Positions 27,662 to 37,990 of a DNA stretch of 46,391 nt are shown one piece after another. Numbering within the stretch: position 1 is the first letter of the stretch; each line of letters begins with the position of its first letter. The notes under the pieces were generated by a model, which saw only the letters and a list, made by a program, of their open reading frames with translations, did not search any database and was not told the DNA's origin. Origin of the DNA: Pedosphaera sp. GTDB lineage: Bacteria; Verrucomicrobiota; Verrucomicrobiia; Limisphaerales; UBA9464. The position numbers and the translations under genes are program-made. The stretch is from NCBI GenBank assembly GCA_009695205.1, contig SIBK01000033.1:1-46391 (forward strand), read 5' to 3'.

Positions 27662-28774
27662 ATGAATCCGTCTCTGTTCGCCCAGCACCCCTGGGCTTCC
27701 TGCTTCGCCACATTTCTTGCCGGCATGATCATCAAATGGCTGCTCGATCTGTTCTTCCTGAGGGGGCAATTCGATCAGGTCCGCCAGCAGCTTGCCCGGC
27801 GCGAACGGGAGTTTCAGGATCTTCGAGTTCAGTTTGGCAAGACGCAGACGGAATTTCGCTCGAAGTCTGATTTGCTGGACGCCGTTCAGAAATCAAAAGC
27901 GGGACTGGATGCAGAATCGAAGGCAGAACAAGCGGCACTCAGCCAGTCCATCCGCGAATTGGAATCCAAAACAGAGGCTCACCAGAGTGTCATCTCCACG
28001 CTCGAAATAGCCGTCCTCGCCCGCGACCGCAGCCTCGCGGAATTGACGGCCTCGGCGGCGTCAGCCGATCAACAACGATCGGCGGCGGCCACCGCTCTGG
28101 CTGACAAGGACAAAGAACTCGCCCACTTGCGAAGCCAGCTCGAGTCGGCGCACCGCATCCGGGCGACGGCGGAATCGTCCGCTGGGAGGCTGGAGGGCGA
28201 ACTTGCCAACGCGCGGAAGCAGATCGGAGAATTGGAAGGTGATTTTAAGGAACTCGAAGCCGAGCTCAGGGCGGCAACCAAAGCCAACGAATCACTCACC
28301 GAACAGCTTCGCATTCTTCCGACAACGATCATCCCCGCTCCCAGCCTCGGTGCCTCCGAGGCCGCCCTGCTCGCGGACTTGGAAACGGTCAGCCGCGATC
28401 GCAACGAGCTCGCCGCCGAACTCGCGGCGCTCAAGGCCGCCACGCCTCCGCATCCAGCCGTTCGCCGAAATTCTCCGAAAAAGCCTTCGGGCCAAGCCCG
28501 AAGCGGCCTGACCCAACCAACCCTCCTCCCGGATGAAGCCCTTCCGTTGCGCGAGGTCTCCGCCCCGGGTTCTCAGCACCTTTCGGAGGTGGACGGAATC
28601 GGACCCGAATTTGAAAAAAAGCTCTCCGACGCCGGCATTTGCACGTTCACGGCACTCGCCCGATGCACCATCGAGCAGCTCACAGAAATCTGTCCCCCGA
28701 GCGAATCGGGTAAGCCGGATTACGCCTCGTGGATTGCCCAGGCGCAGGTACGCGTTCCAGGCGATAACTTCTAA
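27662..28774 (+). CDS. Membrane-anchored coiled-coil protein with C-terminal helix-hairpin-helix
   Basis: A 370-residue protein with one membrane segment near the N-terminus (about 10-32, SCFATFLAGMIIKWLLDLFF), a long coiled coil (about 35-260) and a Pro/Lys-rich linker. The C-terminal domain has the pattern EVDGIGPEFEKKLSDAGI followed by FTALARCTIEQLTEI, which matches helix-hairpin-helix domains of the COG3743/DUF4332 type. Such domains often bind nucleic acid or act as protein modules. ATG 27662 is chosen as it precedes the membrane segment; the frame extends upstream to 27551 without similarity. The neighbouring gene starts 27 bases after its stop, so the two form a likely operon. Function is unknown; a link between membrane and DNA or a complex scaffold is speculation. 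Confidence 0.7.
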   Translation: MNPSLFAQHPWASCFATFLAGMIIKWLLDLFFLRGQFDQVRQQLARREREFQDLRVQFGKTQTEFRSKSDLLDAVQKSKAGLDAESKAEQAALSQSIRELESKTEAHQSVISTLEIAVLARDRSLAELTASAASADQQRSAAATALADKDKELAHLRSQLESAHRIRATAESSAGRLEGELANARKQIGELEGDFKELEAELRAATKANESLTEQLRILPTTIIPAPSLGASEAALLADLETVSRDRNELAAELAALKAATPPHPAVRRNSPKKPSGQARSGLTQPTLLPDEALPLREVSAPGSQHLSEVDGIGPEFEKKLSDAGICTFTALARCTIEQLTEICPPSESGKPDYASWIAQAQVRVPGDNF

Positions 28775-28801
28775 CCGGGGCGCATTCCAACCGACCTGAC
28801 C

Positions 28802-29329
28802 ATGTTTCGAGATGATGGAAAACCCAGGTACTGGATCGGCTGGTACGATCGCTGGCACATCCTGCTTCCGTGCATGCTGGCGGCTGTGCTGTTTTGGCTG
28901 TTGTTCACGACACAGCACCGTCCTCCTACCCAACGATCACGATCCGGAACGACGATCAGCACCGCGACGCCACCCCCGACACTGCGCTCGCAGGCGCCGA
29001 CGCTCATTCGTTCGCCCTACATAGGCCAGATTATGTGGCCGTCTCAAATGAGCGATGCCGAAGGCACCTCCGAACCACGGGCACTCGTCCGGCTGTTCCT
29101 TGGACAACGGAAGCTCGGGGAAACCTACGCGGAATCCAATGGCCATTGGCGCTTCCTGCTCGCCAACTTTCCACCCGGCACCTACCGGGCGCGCGCTGAA
29201 GCATGGACCGGTCTACAAGCGATCCCTTCGCAGGAAGTCGAATTCACCGTCGCCCGCGAACCCAAGAACCCTTCCCCGGGCAAGTCCAAATCAAAACCAA
29301 CCCTCCCGAAAAAGCCGGTCAACCGATAA
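28802..29329 (+). CDS. Small membrane-anchored protein with an Ig-like domain
   Basis: A 175-residue protein with an N-terminal membrane anchor (about 19-38, HILLPCMLAAVLFWLLF), a Thr/Pro/Ser-rich linker, and one Ig-like beta-sandwich of the bacterial surface type (about 75-155). The domain shows the pattern of a variable strand followed by LGQRKLGETYAESNGHWRF and FPPGTYRARAEAW, as in Ig-like repeats with a G-x-W and a GTY strand. The tail is Lys/Pro-rich (SKSKPTLPKKPVNR). It begins 27 bases after the coiled-coil/HhH gene on the same strand. It is probably an extracytoplasmic partner of that protein, based on neighbourhood only. Confidence 0.65.
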   Translation: MFRDDGKPRYWIGWYDRWHILLPCMLAAVLFWLLFTTQHRPPTQRSRSGTTISTATPPPTLRSQAPTLIRSPYIGQIMWPSQMSDAEGTSEPRALVRLFLGQRKLGETYAESNGHWRFLLANFPPGTYRARAEAWTGLQAIPSQEVEFTVAREPKNPSPGKSKSKPTLPKKPVNR

Positions 29330-29643
29330 AATCGGCGTCACCACGACAGCTCGGAGGTAGCGTTGACCCCGTATGATAAGCTCATGTGCAGTGATGACAT
29401 GAATGCTGGAATGAAGGACCCAAAAGCGGGCGAATCTGCGGCAGCCCCGGCTGCCGCTCAATCTGCGGAAGGGGCTGGTATCTTGAAGGCAGGCGCGGAA
29501 GCGCAACGACTCATACCCGGAGCCGTCTGTGGCGGCGGCACGGCGGCGGCACTGTCCGCTCACCCTAGAGAAATCGGATTGAGAACGCCGACGTCTCCAG
29601 CTGGCGGATCATCTTTTTGTTCTTTTTGGGGTCAACACTTGTT
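29330..29643. other. Intergenic region with no supported gene
   Basis: About 310 bases. A short frame (29363-29647) gives an Ala/Gly-rich peptide with no recognised family and an end overlapping the next gene, so it is not called. The region should hold the promoter of the enolase-superfamily gene. A CCGAT/ATCGG inverted repeat with a 3-base loop at the end of the preceding gene is too short to call a terminator. Confidence 0.4.
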
Positions 29644-30747
29644 ATGAAAATCACTCGCATCCTCGCCCATCGAGTCGAACTGCCACTGCATGAGACGACC
29701 TACAAATGGTCCGGCGGCAAATCCGTGACCGTGTTCGACAGCACAATTGTAAGGGTTGAGACGGACACGGGACTCATCGGCTGCGGCGAGGTGTGTCCGC
29801 TCGGGCCGTTCTATCTGCCTGCGTATGCCGAGGGTGTGCGCGCCGGTCTGCGCGAACTCGGACCCCAGCTGCTCGGCGAAGACCCACGCCAACTCACCAA
29901 GCTCAATCGCACCATGGACACCGCGCTCAAGGGGCATCCTTACGTGAAGAGCGGCCTCGACATTGCATGCTGGGACATTCTTGGCCAGGCGACCGGAATG
30001 CCCGTGTGCGAACTGCTAGGCGGCCGTTACGGCGAGGACGTGCACCTCTATCGCGCCATCTCCCAGGAATCGCCGGAGCAGATGGCGGCGAAGGTCGCGG
30101 GCTATCGCTCGGAAGGTTATCGCCGATTCCAACTCAAAGTCGGTGGCGACCCGGACGTTGACATCGCGCGCATCCACGCTGTCGCGGCCGAGCTCCAGCG
30201 CGGCGATCGTCTCGTGGCGGACGCCAACACCGGCTGGGTGCAGCACGAAGCTGTGCGCATCGGCAAGGCCGTGCGCGACGTGGACGTTTACATTGAGCAG
30301 CCGTGTCTCACGTACGAGGAATGTCTCGCCGTCCGCCGCCAGATTCCGCATCCGTTCGTGCTGGATGAAAATATCGACGATCTCGGCATCCTGCTTCGCG
30401 CCAAGGCTGACCTGGCGATGGACGTGGTGAATTTGAAGATCAGCAAGCTCGGCGGCCTCACGAAAATCAAACAAGCCCGCGATCTCTGCGTCAGCATGGG
30501 CATCGCCATGACGCTGGAGGATTCGTGGGGCGGCGACATCGCCACGGCCGCCATCGCGCATCTCGCACACAGCACTCCGACGGAATTTCTCTTCAGCACG
30601 ACCGACTTCAACAGTTACGTCACCGTGAGCACCGCCGACGGCGCACCCCATCGCGTGAACGGGCGCATGGCTGCCTCGAAATCCCCCGGTCTCGGCATCA
30701 CGCCGAAGATGAGCGTCCTTGGAAAACCCGTGGTCGAGATTCATTAG
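29644..30747 (+). CDS. Enolase-superfamily (mandelate racemase/muconate lactonizing) enzyme
   Basis: A 367-residue member of the MR/MLE branch of the enolase superfamily, which abstracts a proton alpha to a carboxylate with a bound Mg2+. Metal ligands are Asp193 in VADANTGW, Glu218 in YIEQP and Asp/Glu near 241-242 in LDENIDD. Catalytic Lys are Lys165 in FQLKVGG and Lys265/Lys268 in [10 protein letters not shown]. The first Lys of the usual KxK motif is Gln163. Together with LEDSWGGDI this resembles cis-3-hydroxy-proline dehydratase or proline-betaine epimerase subgroups more than muconate lactonizing enzymes; the exact substrate is not certain. ATG 29644 begins the conserved MKITRI start. 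The gene stands alone on the plus strand, and the HK pseudogene points toward it from the right. Confidence 0.88.
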   Translation: MKITRILAHRVELPLHETTYKWSGGKSVTVFDSTIVRVETDTGLIGCGEVCPLGPFYLPAYAEGVRAGLRELGPQLLGEDPRQLTKLNRTMDTALKGHPYVKSGLDIACWDILGQATGMPVCELLGGRYGEDVHLYRAISQESPEQMAAKVAGYRSEGYRRFQLKVGGDPDVDIARIHAVAAELQRGDRLVADANTGWVQHEAVRIGKAVRDVDVYIEQPCLTYEECLAVRRQIPHPFVLDENIDDLGILLRAKADLAMDVVNLKISKLGGLTKIKQARDLCVSMGIAMTLEDSWGGDIATAAIAHLAHSTPTEFLFSTTDFNSYVTVSTADGAPHRVNGRMAASKSPGLGITPKMSVLGKPVVEIH

Positions 30748-30934
30748 AATACGTTCAAAGCGCTGCGTCAGCGACCAGCCCGCGCGGTACTCCAACTCGA
30801 CCGGCGGTCCGCGGCCCGGCACCCTCTTGAAGCGGAGTAGTCCGATGTCCGTCTTTAACCCGACGGAGCCCTCTATGCCCGCCCAAATCCCAGGCACCGA
30901 GTTACCGACTCGTCCGCCTCGTATTTCGAAGGTA

Positions 30935-33674
30935 TCAGATCGGCTCCGGGTGCTTTGTTGAAATGCACAGCGCACCGTTAACTGCTCGTAACAGTGAGTC
31001 TAACTCAACGGGCTTGCAAAGGCGCTCGACGTTTCCTTGATCCAGATGGCCATTCATCGGTTGGATGTCTCCGTCACCCGTCAGGAATAACACCGGCAAA
31101 TCCGCACGCACCGCCCGCATGGCCGCCATCGCCTTATGGCCATTCAACAGGGGCATGGATTGGTCGCTAATGAGGAGGGCCACTTCGTCGGGCTGACGTT
31201 TGAAGAGCGACACGGCTTCCGCGCCATTAGCGGCCGTGATCACCCGATAGCCGTGGTCTTCGAGGCTGCTTCGGAGCAGTTCGCGAACCGCTTCGTCATC
31301 GTCGGCCACGAGGATGAGTTCGAGATGACTGCGGGGCGGCGGCGGGATGTCTCCAGTGGCTTGTCGCTCCGTGAGCTCGGTATAGCGGGGAAGATATATT
31401 TCAAATGTCGTCCCAGCGCCTGGTTGACTTTGCACTGCAATAAAACCGTCGTGCGCATTCACAATGCGCATCGTAGTGGAGAGACCAATCCCCGTGCCTT
31501 TGTCTTCCGGCTTGGTGGTGAAAAATGGCTCAAATATTCTGGGTAGCACATCGGGCGGCATGCCGATGCCGGTGTCGCTGACGAGAATGACAACAAATGC
31601 GCCAGCCCGCGCGTTTGGGATGGCACGGGCCTCAACTTCGGTAAGCTCGACATTATCCGCTGCCAGTGAAAGGGAACCCCCCTCCGGCATTGCATCCCGG
31701 ACATTGATGCAAAGGTTAAGTAACACCTGGTGCAATTGAGTTGTGTTGCCGCGCACCGCCCAAAGGTCTGCGGCCGCGTGGCCGGCGATGGCTATATTCT
31801 GCGGGAAGGTGTTGACCGCGAGCTTCTCCATTTCTTTGACCAGCGGGCGGATATCCAACCGCTCAAAGTCGCCCTTTCGACCCCGGGCGAATAGCAACAC
31901 CTGCCGCACCATATCGGCCCCCCGCCGGGTACTGGATTCCATCAGGGAGAGAATTCGCCGATTGTCATCGCCGGTGACGTTGCGTCGCAGAAGCTGCGTG
32001 CCTATGAGGACCGGCGCTAACGCGTTGTTCAAATCGTGCGCCATGCCGCCCGCCAGCGCGCCGATGGCCTCCACGCGCTACATTCGCAGGGACTCCGCTT
32101 CGAGTTGCTTCTTCTCAGTCACGTCCGAATTGATTACGAGCAACCCCCGCCGGTTCTCCGGCCTCATCGCGAAGCAACGTCCATCGACTTTCGACCGTGA
32201 ACGATTTTCCGGATCGCGCCTGTTGACACAGTTCTCCGTTCCACTCCCCACGCTCCATCGCTATCTTCCGGGCGTTGGCCGCCGCAGCATTTACGGAGAG
32301 AGTATCGGCGGCACCCGTCAACAACTCCTTCTGTGACCCTCCATAAAGCCGTTCGGCACTCGGATTCGCGTAGGTAGTTTTTCCATCAAGAGTCTGAACA
32401 AGAATTGCGTCGTGCGCCTTTTCGATGAGCGCCGCCTGTTCGCGAATGTGGGCGTCGTCCGCACGCTTGGTGGCTTCGAGGCGTCGTCGTGTGCGGTACC
32501 AATCCAAGGAGTGAAACAAGACGGAACCGCCCAGCGCGACAGGTATTTGAACCGCCGTGACGAGAAGCCACGGAAACCAGACATTGAATTGAAGGAACAT
32601 CGCAGCTGCAGCCGCCGTAGCCGCGCCACCCCTGACCACCGCGGCAACGGTCGCTGGAACGGGCCTGAGCCAAAGCAATCCCGCGCCGAATAGCACGCCC
32701 ACGAATAGCACCACGGACAACTCCAACGACGAGTTCAGCCGCTTTAGCCAGTCTTCGCGCAGAAGATTGAGCATCTGTGTGGCATGAACTTCGACGCCGG
32801 GCATGAACAAGTCCTGCTTCCGCCACGAGTGAAACGGGCTGCGGAATTCATCGCGCCGCTCTTTGAACAGTCCCGCCATCGGACGCGCACCCACAAACAC
32901 CACTTTATCCCGGAACACCGCGTCATCGATTGTCTTCGGATCAAGCGCCTGGCTAACGCTCACGTGCGGTAGAGTAAACGGCGGACCGTAGTAGCGGAGC
33001 CAGCGCGCAGGCCCCGCGCCGCCGCTGGTTTTGATGGAACTTAATTCCAGCACGCGGGCCGCAGCCCAAGTGAGGCTGGGGCGCACTTCTCCGTCGGCGA
33101 ATCTTCCAGCAAAGTGTCGGCGAGCCACAAAATCATCGTCTACGCCGAGTTCTCCCAAACCTCATGCTGCGGCGGCGTTCCGCAGGGATTCCATCGGCAG
33201 CGCCAAGCGTGTCGTGCGCCCCCACGGACCATCGCCGGTGCTTTGGCTGGATACGCTCACCTCCCCAGCCAGCACGGCGCGACCCTGATCGCGCAGCGCG
33301 TCTGCCAGGGATTGGTCCGCGCCAGCGTCTGCGCTAGCCGTATCAAAAATGATGTCGAAGACTACCGCCCTGGCAGAGGCTGCTTTCAAGCGTCGGAGCA
33401 ATTGCGCGTGCAAGGCGCGTGGCCAGGGTTTGGAAGGGTCTTGCCGCTCGCGCAAATGCGATTCGAGATCGAGATAGATGATGACGACGGGCGTGTTAGT
33501 GGGCGGGGCGTTGGCGAGGTCAAACCGGGCCAGATAGCTGTCATAACTCGCGCGAGTGAGCGCTGAACCCGTAACGGATGACGTACGAAGCAACCATCCA
33601 CCGAAGCACGCACAGAACAGTGCGAGCACCGTGGCAGCGGTGAATTGAGGATGACGCATTGGCCCAAGTCGCAT
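30935..33674 (-). pseudogene. CHASE2-PAS-histidine kinase-receiver hybrid sensor, broken
   Basis: Remnant of a transmembrane hybrid histidine kinase. In order: N-terminal helix and CHASE2 sensor (33674 to about 32760), membrane helices (LFVGVLFGAGLLW and others), a PAS domain (HDAILVQTLDGKTTYANPSA), then the H-box AIGALAGGMAHDLNN, N-box, G-box (VSDTGIGMPPDVLPRIFEPF; GTGIGLS) and a C-terminal receiver domain (ILVADDDEAVRELLRSSL; phospho-acceptor Asp in LLISDQSMP). Three lesions are seen: a TGA at 33162-33164 with the frame kept, a +1 frameshift near 32142-32155, and a TAG at 32078-32080 where a Gln codon (LRM-Q-RVEAIG) is expected. The kinase and receiver motifs themselves are intact. The gene is unlikely to give a working kinase unless the lesions are errors. 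Confidence 0.85.
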
Positions 33675-33783
33675 TCCGGTGGTCGGGACCCTAGGTGGCT
33701 CGCATTAAGGCCGCGAGATTCATCTGCACCGGCTCGCAGGGCTGTATCAAGCCCGGCCGTCGGATTCCGCGGGCCCGTCCAGT

Positions 33784-35430
33784 TTAGAAGTTTAGACGCA
33801 GACTCAGAACCGCCATTCGCGCACGCGGGAGTGCGTTGTAGAGGTTTAGAGGATTCAGGCGGTAGTCTTGTCCAGTGAGGTTCAACAGGCCCAGCCGGAC
33901 TTCGGCGCGACGGCGGGGGAAACGATAGCCAGCTGAGATGTTGTGCTGCCAAAAATCGTCCCCTGGCCTTTCTGGATTGGTGTATCCGGAGTTGTCTTGA
34001 TGATACCGAGTTGATTCCCATTAGCCGAAAAAACCGCACGGATGCTGGTAACTCAGGGAAAGTGCCACGTGTTGCAGGGTGGAGTGTTGGTGCTGTTCAT
34101 GGGAATCCAGGTCGATGGCACTTTCAGGGATTTGCGAAAGCGTGGTGTCCAGATTTGCATCGCTCAGGCGGTAGCGCATGGCTGCAGAAAAGCCATCACC
34201 CAGTAATTGAACCGCGTAGGCGGACAGCGTGCGTTCACGGAATATCAACACCTGCCGCGTGCTGGATCCCAAACCGGGCGGAGGGGGTGGAAACGGACTT
34301 GCTGTGATGCCAAGGGTGCGGTCGCCGTCCGAGTGAAGCCAATCCGTCTGCAGGCCAAAATAGGTTCTGCGGGGAAGCGTTTGATCCAAGCCGAGGCTAA
34401 CAGTCTCGAATACCGTCCCCGGCACTAATCCAACGCTCGATTCCGGTGCAAGACTTCGAAATGCCTGATTGAATCCGGCGACCTGCGATGGTTCGAGGCG
34501 CACGCTGTTATCGAAGAAAAGTCCGCCGAGTGACCGAGCATAGGCCCCGCGCCCCTGGGCCCCGCGCCAGGGAGCGAGGAGGAAACCCGCCTTGGGTGCG
34601 AGCAACTCCTGCGTGGTGGTCCCCTCTGTTAGCAGCAGCAATTCAGAGTTTCGCGGGGTGGTGAGATGGTCATAACTCAGCCCGGTGATGAGTTTCAGCG
34701 GCCGAACAATTTGCCAGTGGTAATACAGATAGCCATTAACCCGCCGCATCGGTTCGGATATATACTTATCAGAAAGGATGCCTGTGAAGTCTTTGGTCAA
34801 GATGCCGTGGGATTCCACCTCGCCGATCTAGTAACGACTGCCGGCGATAAGCGTGTGTTGCTCGCTCTGCCAGAGGTGCTGAATCTCGCCAGAATAGAGG
34901 GTGAAGTCGCTGGAAAATTAGCTGCTGTTGTCTCTGTACCCATAAACCTGCTGCACGGTGCTGCTGTTGGTGCGCAAGTGAAGGACCGTCATATCCGGAT
35001 TCCACAGGTCGAATGAATCCGTAAGCCGGCCGACCAACAGCAACGTGTGGCTGGCAGGTGACCATTCATGATGCCATCCGGTGTAGAGGTTGGGCACCTG
35101 CTTTTCGCTTGCTCGCAGCCGTTCAATCGCCATCGCCGGGTCGTAATGCCGCGCAACATCCCCCGCAGTTCCATCGCTGAAGGCGCTCTGAAAGTAAAGT
35201 TCGTCGCGCGAGCCGAGACGTTGTTTGAGTTGCAGTGACACGTCCTTGCGCTCACGCCAGTCATTGATTTTCTGCCCGTGCTGGGATTCGTAAGCAACAT
35301 CGAACGCATAACTGAATCCATCGGCGGTCCCAAAGAATTAGGTGAGTTGTTGCCAGTCTCCGGTGCTGCGATACTGCGTGAACGAACTCGCGTCAAGCGG
35401 GCGCTTCGACCCGTGCCTGACGGATGCCAT
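33784..35430 (-). pseudogene. Outer-membrane beta-barrel (TonB-receptor-like) remnant with four in-frame stops
   Basis: A single frame from about 35430 to TAA 33784-33786 encodes about 548 codons of beta-barrel sequence: alternating aromatic strands (e.g. LYTGWHHEWSPASHTLLLVG) and a C-terminal barrel closure (DDFWQHNISAGYRF ... MAVLSLRLNF with terminal Phe). No plug domain is visible upstream, so the gene is probably 5'-truncated, or its start at ATG 35430 is secondary. Four stops interrupt the frame without any frameshift: TAA 35338-35340, TAA 34918-34920, TAG 34828-34830 and TAA 34021-34023. The TAG sits where Gln is plausible (GSRY-Q-IGEVES). Comparison with TonB-dependent receptors of Verrucomicrobiota is by pattern only. 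Confidence 0.72.
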
Positions 35431-35458
35431 GTTCAGGATTTCGACCGCAGGGTTTCCT

Positions 35459-36847
35459 TCAAAGGCGTGAGGCGGCGACGTCGAACGTGCCGGAGGTGGT
35501 GCGATCGAGTTGGCCCTTCTTGAATTGACGGCGAACAGAATTGCCATGAATTCCATTCGTGAAGGTTAGGTCGTATTCGTCCCACCTGTCGGCCTTGAAC
35601 TGAACCACCATGTGAACGGCGTTCGGGCCGGTTGCAAGATAGCTGTAAGTGAAATCGGAGGGTGCGCTGTCATCGAACTCGATGCCGGAATTCGTCGTCC
35701 GAAACACCAGGCGCGGGGGCAGGGTGTCATCCTGAACCGTGTATGTGAGGCCGACAGGAGTCGCCGGCGGCGGATTGGTCGCGGCCGGATTGCTCGTGTT
35801 AGTCGGCGAGGGAGGCGGCTGAACGAAGGGACTAAACACACCGGTGTCGGTGGAGTAAAGCGCACCGAGGCGATAGATGCGCCGAACGAAACTGCCCGAC
35901 GGTCCATCCGTGTAGGAAAGGTCGTATTCGTTCTTGTCGCCTCCAAAGCCGTAGTATCCAAAATTGACGATCAGTGACGCTGTGTTCGAACTCAGCACCT
36001 TGTAGGCGTAGGTAAAGGTGTTTCCGCCCGGAGAGACTTCAACCTTGTTTTCATCACCTCCCACCGCTGGGGTTGGCATCTCGATGCCGGTTGTTCCGGT
36101 CTTGAACTGAAGCTCATCCGGCCGGGATCCACTGTGGACATAATAGACGAGGCCGGTGACCACCGTGGGTGGAGCGGGTGGTTGAGCCGTGGTGATGGCG
36201 ACAGGAAGATTCGTCACGCCGGGCACGCTGTTCGTGGTGTCTGCCAAATAACGGAAGACGCCGAGGATCCGCCGCTCCAGTGTTCCCTGACGATATTCTT
36301 CGCGAACCCACGTGCCGACGCCGGGCCCCGTGTAGGCATAGCGGATTGACTCGCGGCGATCCGGGGTGAAGCTACGGTCTACGCCCGCACTGTTATCGGT
36401 CAGACGGGAAAACTGGTAACTAAATTTGTCCAGGGCTCCGGAATAGTTGTCCTGGCCGTGGTCGTTGGTGAGGTATTCCACAGAGTTCGTGGAAGAACGA
36501 TTATCCGTCAACACCCGTGCGCCCGATAGTGACCACGGCGTAAATCCGTTCGTCGGACCGTCTTTGATGTAAAGACGGTACGCGGCAAACGGTACCGCAT
36601 CGCCGCTTCGTGTGGAATAGATCTGCGTTACAGATCGCCCATGGCCAAGCACGGGGTTGCCGATGGGAGTCCAGTTGCTGAGGTCGACCGCGCCCTGCAG
36701 TTCGTAGCTCTTGCTGATTTCAGTCGGGTACTCAATTTCAATTGCGGTGTAGATTTTGAGTGTGTTGCTCGTCTGAGCCAGAAGCGATGAAGCGCTGGCA
36801 CCAAGAAGACTAGACCCGACTAAGAAGGAGATGAGTATGCGTTTCAT
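35459..36847 (-). CDS. Secreted protein with three internal repeats, unknown function
   Basis: A 462-residue exported protein. It has a Sec signal (MKRILISFLVGSSLLGASAS, cleavage after about AQ at 24-25) and a first domain (about 26-95) with DLSNWTPIG and AAYRLYI, the pattern of the short W...YRL domain common in verrucomicrobial exported proteins. Three related repeats follow (about 100-192, 222-331, 355-462). Each contains an aromatic strand set such as FTYAYK or FTYSYL, a YDL-(T/S)-x-T-(D/N)-G turn, then a basic strand (SFVRRIYRLGAL; NSVRRQFKKGQL) and a final G-x-F. Pro/Thr linkers join them. ATG 36847 directly starts the signal peptide, so it is preferred over an upstream in-frame start at 36913. 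The gene is intact although its neighbours on both sides are remnants. Function unknown. Confidence 0.72.
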   Translation of the reverse strand: MKRILISFLVGSSLLGASASSLLAQTSNTLKIYTAIEIEYPTEISKSYELQGAVDLSNWTPIGNPVLGHGRSVTQIYSTRSGDAVPFAAYRLYIKDGPTNGFTPWSLSGARVLTDNRSSTNSVEYLTNDHGQDNYSGALDKFSYQFSRLTDNSAGVDRSFTPDRRESIRYAYTGPGVGTWVREEYRQGTLERRILGVFRYLADTTNSVPGVTNLPVAITTAQPPAPPTVVTGLVYYVHSGSRPDELQFKTGTTGIEMPTPAVGGDENKVEVSPGGNTFTYAYKVLSSNTASLIVNFGYYGFGGDKNEYDLSYTDGPSGSFVRRIYRLGALYSTDTGVFSPFVQPPPSPTNTSNPAATNPPPATPVGLTYTVQDDTLPPRLVFRTTNSGIEFDDSAPSDFTYSYLATGPNAVHMVVQFKADRWDEYDLTFTNGIHGNSVRRQFKKGQLDRTTSGTFDVAASRL

Positions 36848-37119
36848 AGTTCGTTTTCCGTTTTTGCGTTTTTTGAACGACCCCTCGCCGAACCGTTCGG
36901 AGAGCAGCGTCATAACCCTTCCTTAGCACGGGCCTTGCCACTGTGGATTTACAGCCTGAAACAGCGAATTCTGCCGCAGGTCGGACCACGGAATGCTCCG
37001 CAAGCGGAACAGTTGTTTCGTTTGTGTCGGATGTGGGGGCACCGAGTATCGGTCAGAATGCAGAGATATCACGCTGCTCTCGCAGGACCAAAAAAACGGG
37101 CCAGCGGATGCGACGAGTC

Positions 37120-37990
37120 TTACTCGATGCGCAGACGATAGAAATGGACGCCGTCGCCGAAGGTGTTCGTGATGACGATGATGGAGTTGTCACCCGAGTA
37201 GCTATTTGTCATCGTCCGCCACGATTCCCTGAGCGCGGCGGTATGTTCGAGCCAGTAGCGCTGGCCCACCACACTTTGAAAGGAGACGACGGAGTCGCCG
37301 TCATGGCCGAGTAACTTCAATCGCGGCGCCAAGAGCACGCGCAACGGCGTTAGCACATCGAGCGACGCCCCGACGTAGCTGGATACTGTGACGACGTAAT
37401 CGCCGGAGTGGGATGGGAGGACATTGTCAAAATACAAGGCGATGTTGGTCGAGCCGAGCAAAGGGCTTGCTCCTTTGCGCCAGGAGAAATGCAGCGGCGG
37501 GCTTCCCTTGACCTCCGGTTGAAGGGTCACCTTGGATCCAGACGCGACCGTGCGGGAGGCGAGCGCCTTCATCAATGTGGGCAGGACCGGGGGCGATTGG
37601 TGTCGAAGCGGTAATTCAGATGTACGATGCCCCGTGCGCCATGGATGCCGTCAACCACCACGAGAAACAGGCGCGACTTCGGAGCGGCGAGCTCAAGTCG
37701 TGCCGCTCCATTGTTCCCGGCGCTGTCATTCTCGCACGCAATCGGGATCAAGTCGGCGTAACCCCTAAATGGCGGGTTGTACGTATAGACCGCAAGGAGT
37801 GTGTCGTAGTTGCTGCCAAGGGTATCGAGTATCAATGTCCCCTCAGCGGGCGGCTGGTAGGCGTACCAATACGTTGCGCCGCCCGCCAGGCCGCAATGGT
37901 CTGGTTCGTTCGGATCGGGCGTGGCGAAGGTCGAGCTAAAGATCTGCGTTCCGTCGTCACTGCCCGCGCCTCGGCCAATGTTGTGCAATG
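37120..37990 (-). pseudogene. Truncated Ig-like/PPC-like surface protein remnant with a frameshift
   Basis: Two frames join to one protein piece. The upstream part (about 37990 to 37594) is a beta-sandwich with TYWYAYQPPAEGTLILDTLG and YDTLLAVYTYN, the pattern of PPC-like secreted domains. The downstream part (37575 to 37120) has an Ig-like domain (LHFSWRKGASPLLGSTNIAL; HSGDYVVTVSS) and ends with the W...FYRLRIE domain seen in other exported proteins here. They join at a run of five G on the plus strand (37589-37593), where a deleted base would explain the frame change; a sequencing error in the homopolymer is equally possible. The 5' part, including any signal peptide, is missing because the sequence switches near 37985 to a receiver-domain fragment. 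Confidence 0.62.

Noticed and set aside
29363..29647. 94-residue Ala/Gly-rich small frame before the MR/MLE gene
   Set aside because: No family, no ribosome-binding site, biased composition and overlap with the next start.
30016..30975. Minus-strand frame over the MR/MLE gene, with a segment (FEIRGGRVGNSVPG) extending into the intergenic space
   Set aside because: Most of it is antisense to a well-supported gene; the remaining ~60 residues match no family I recognise.
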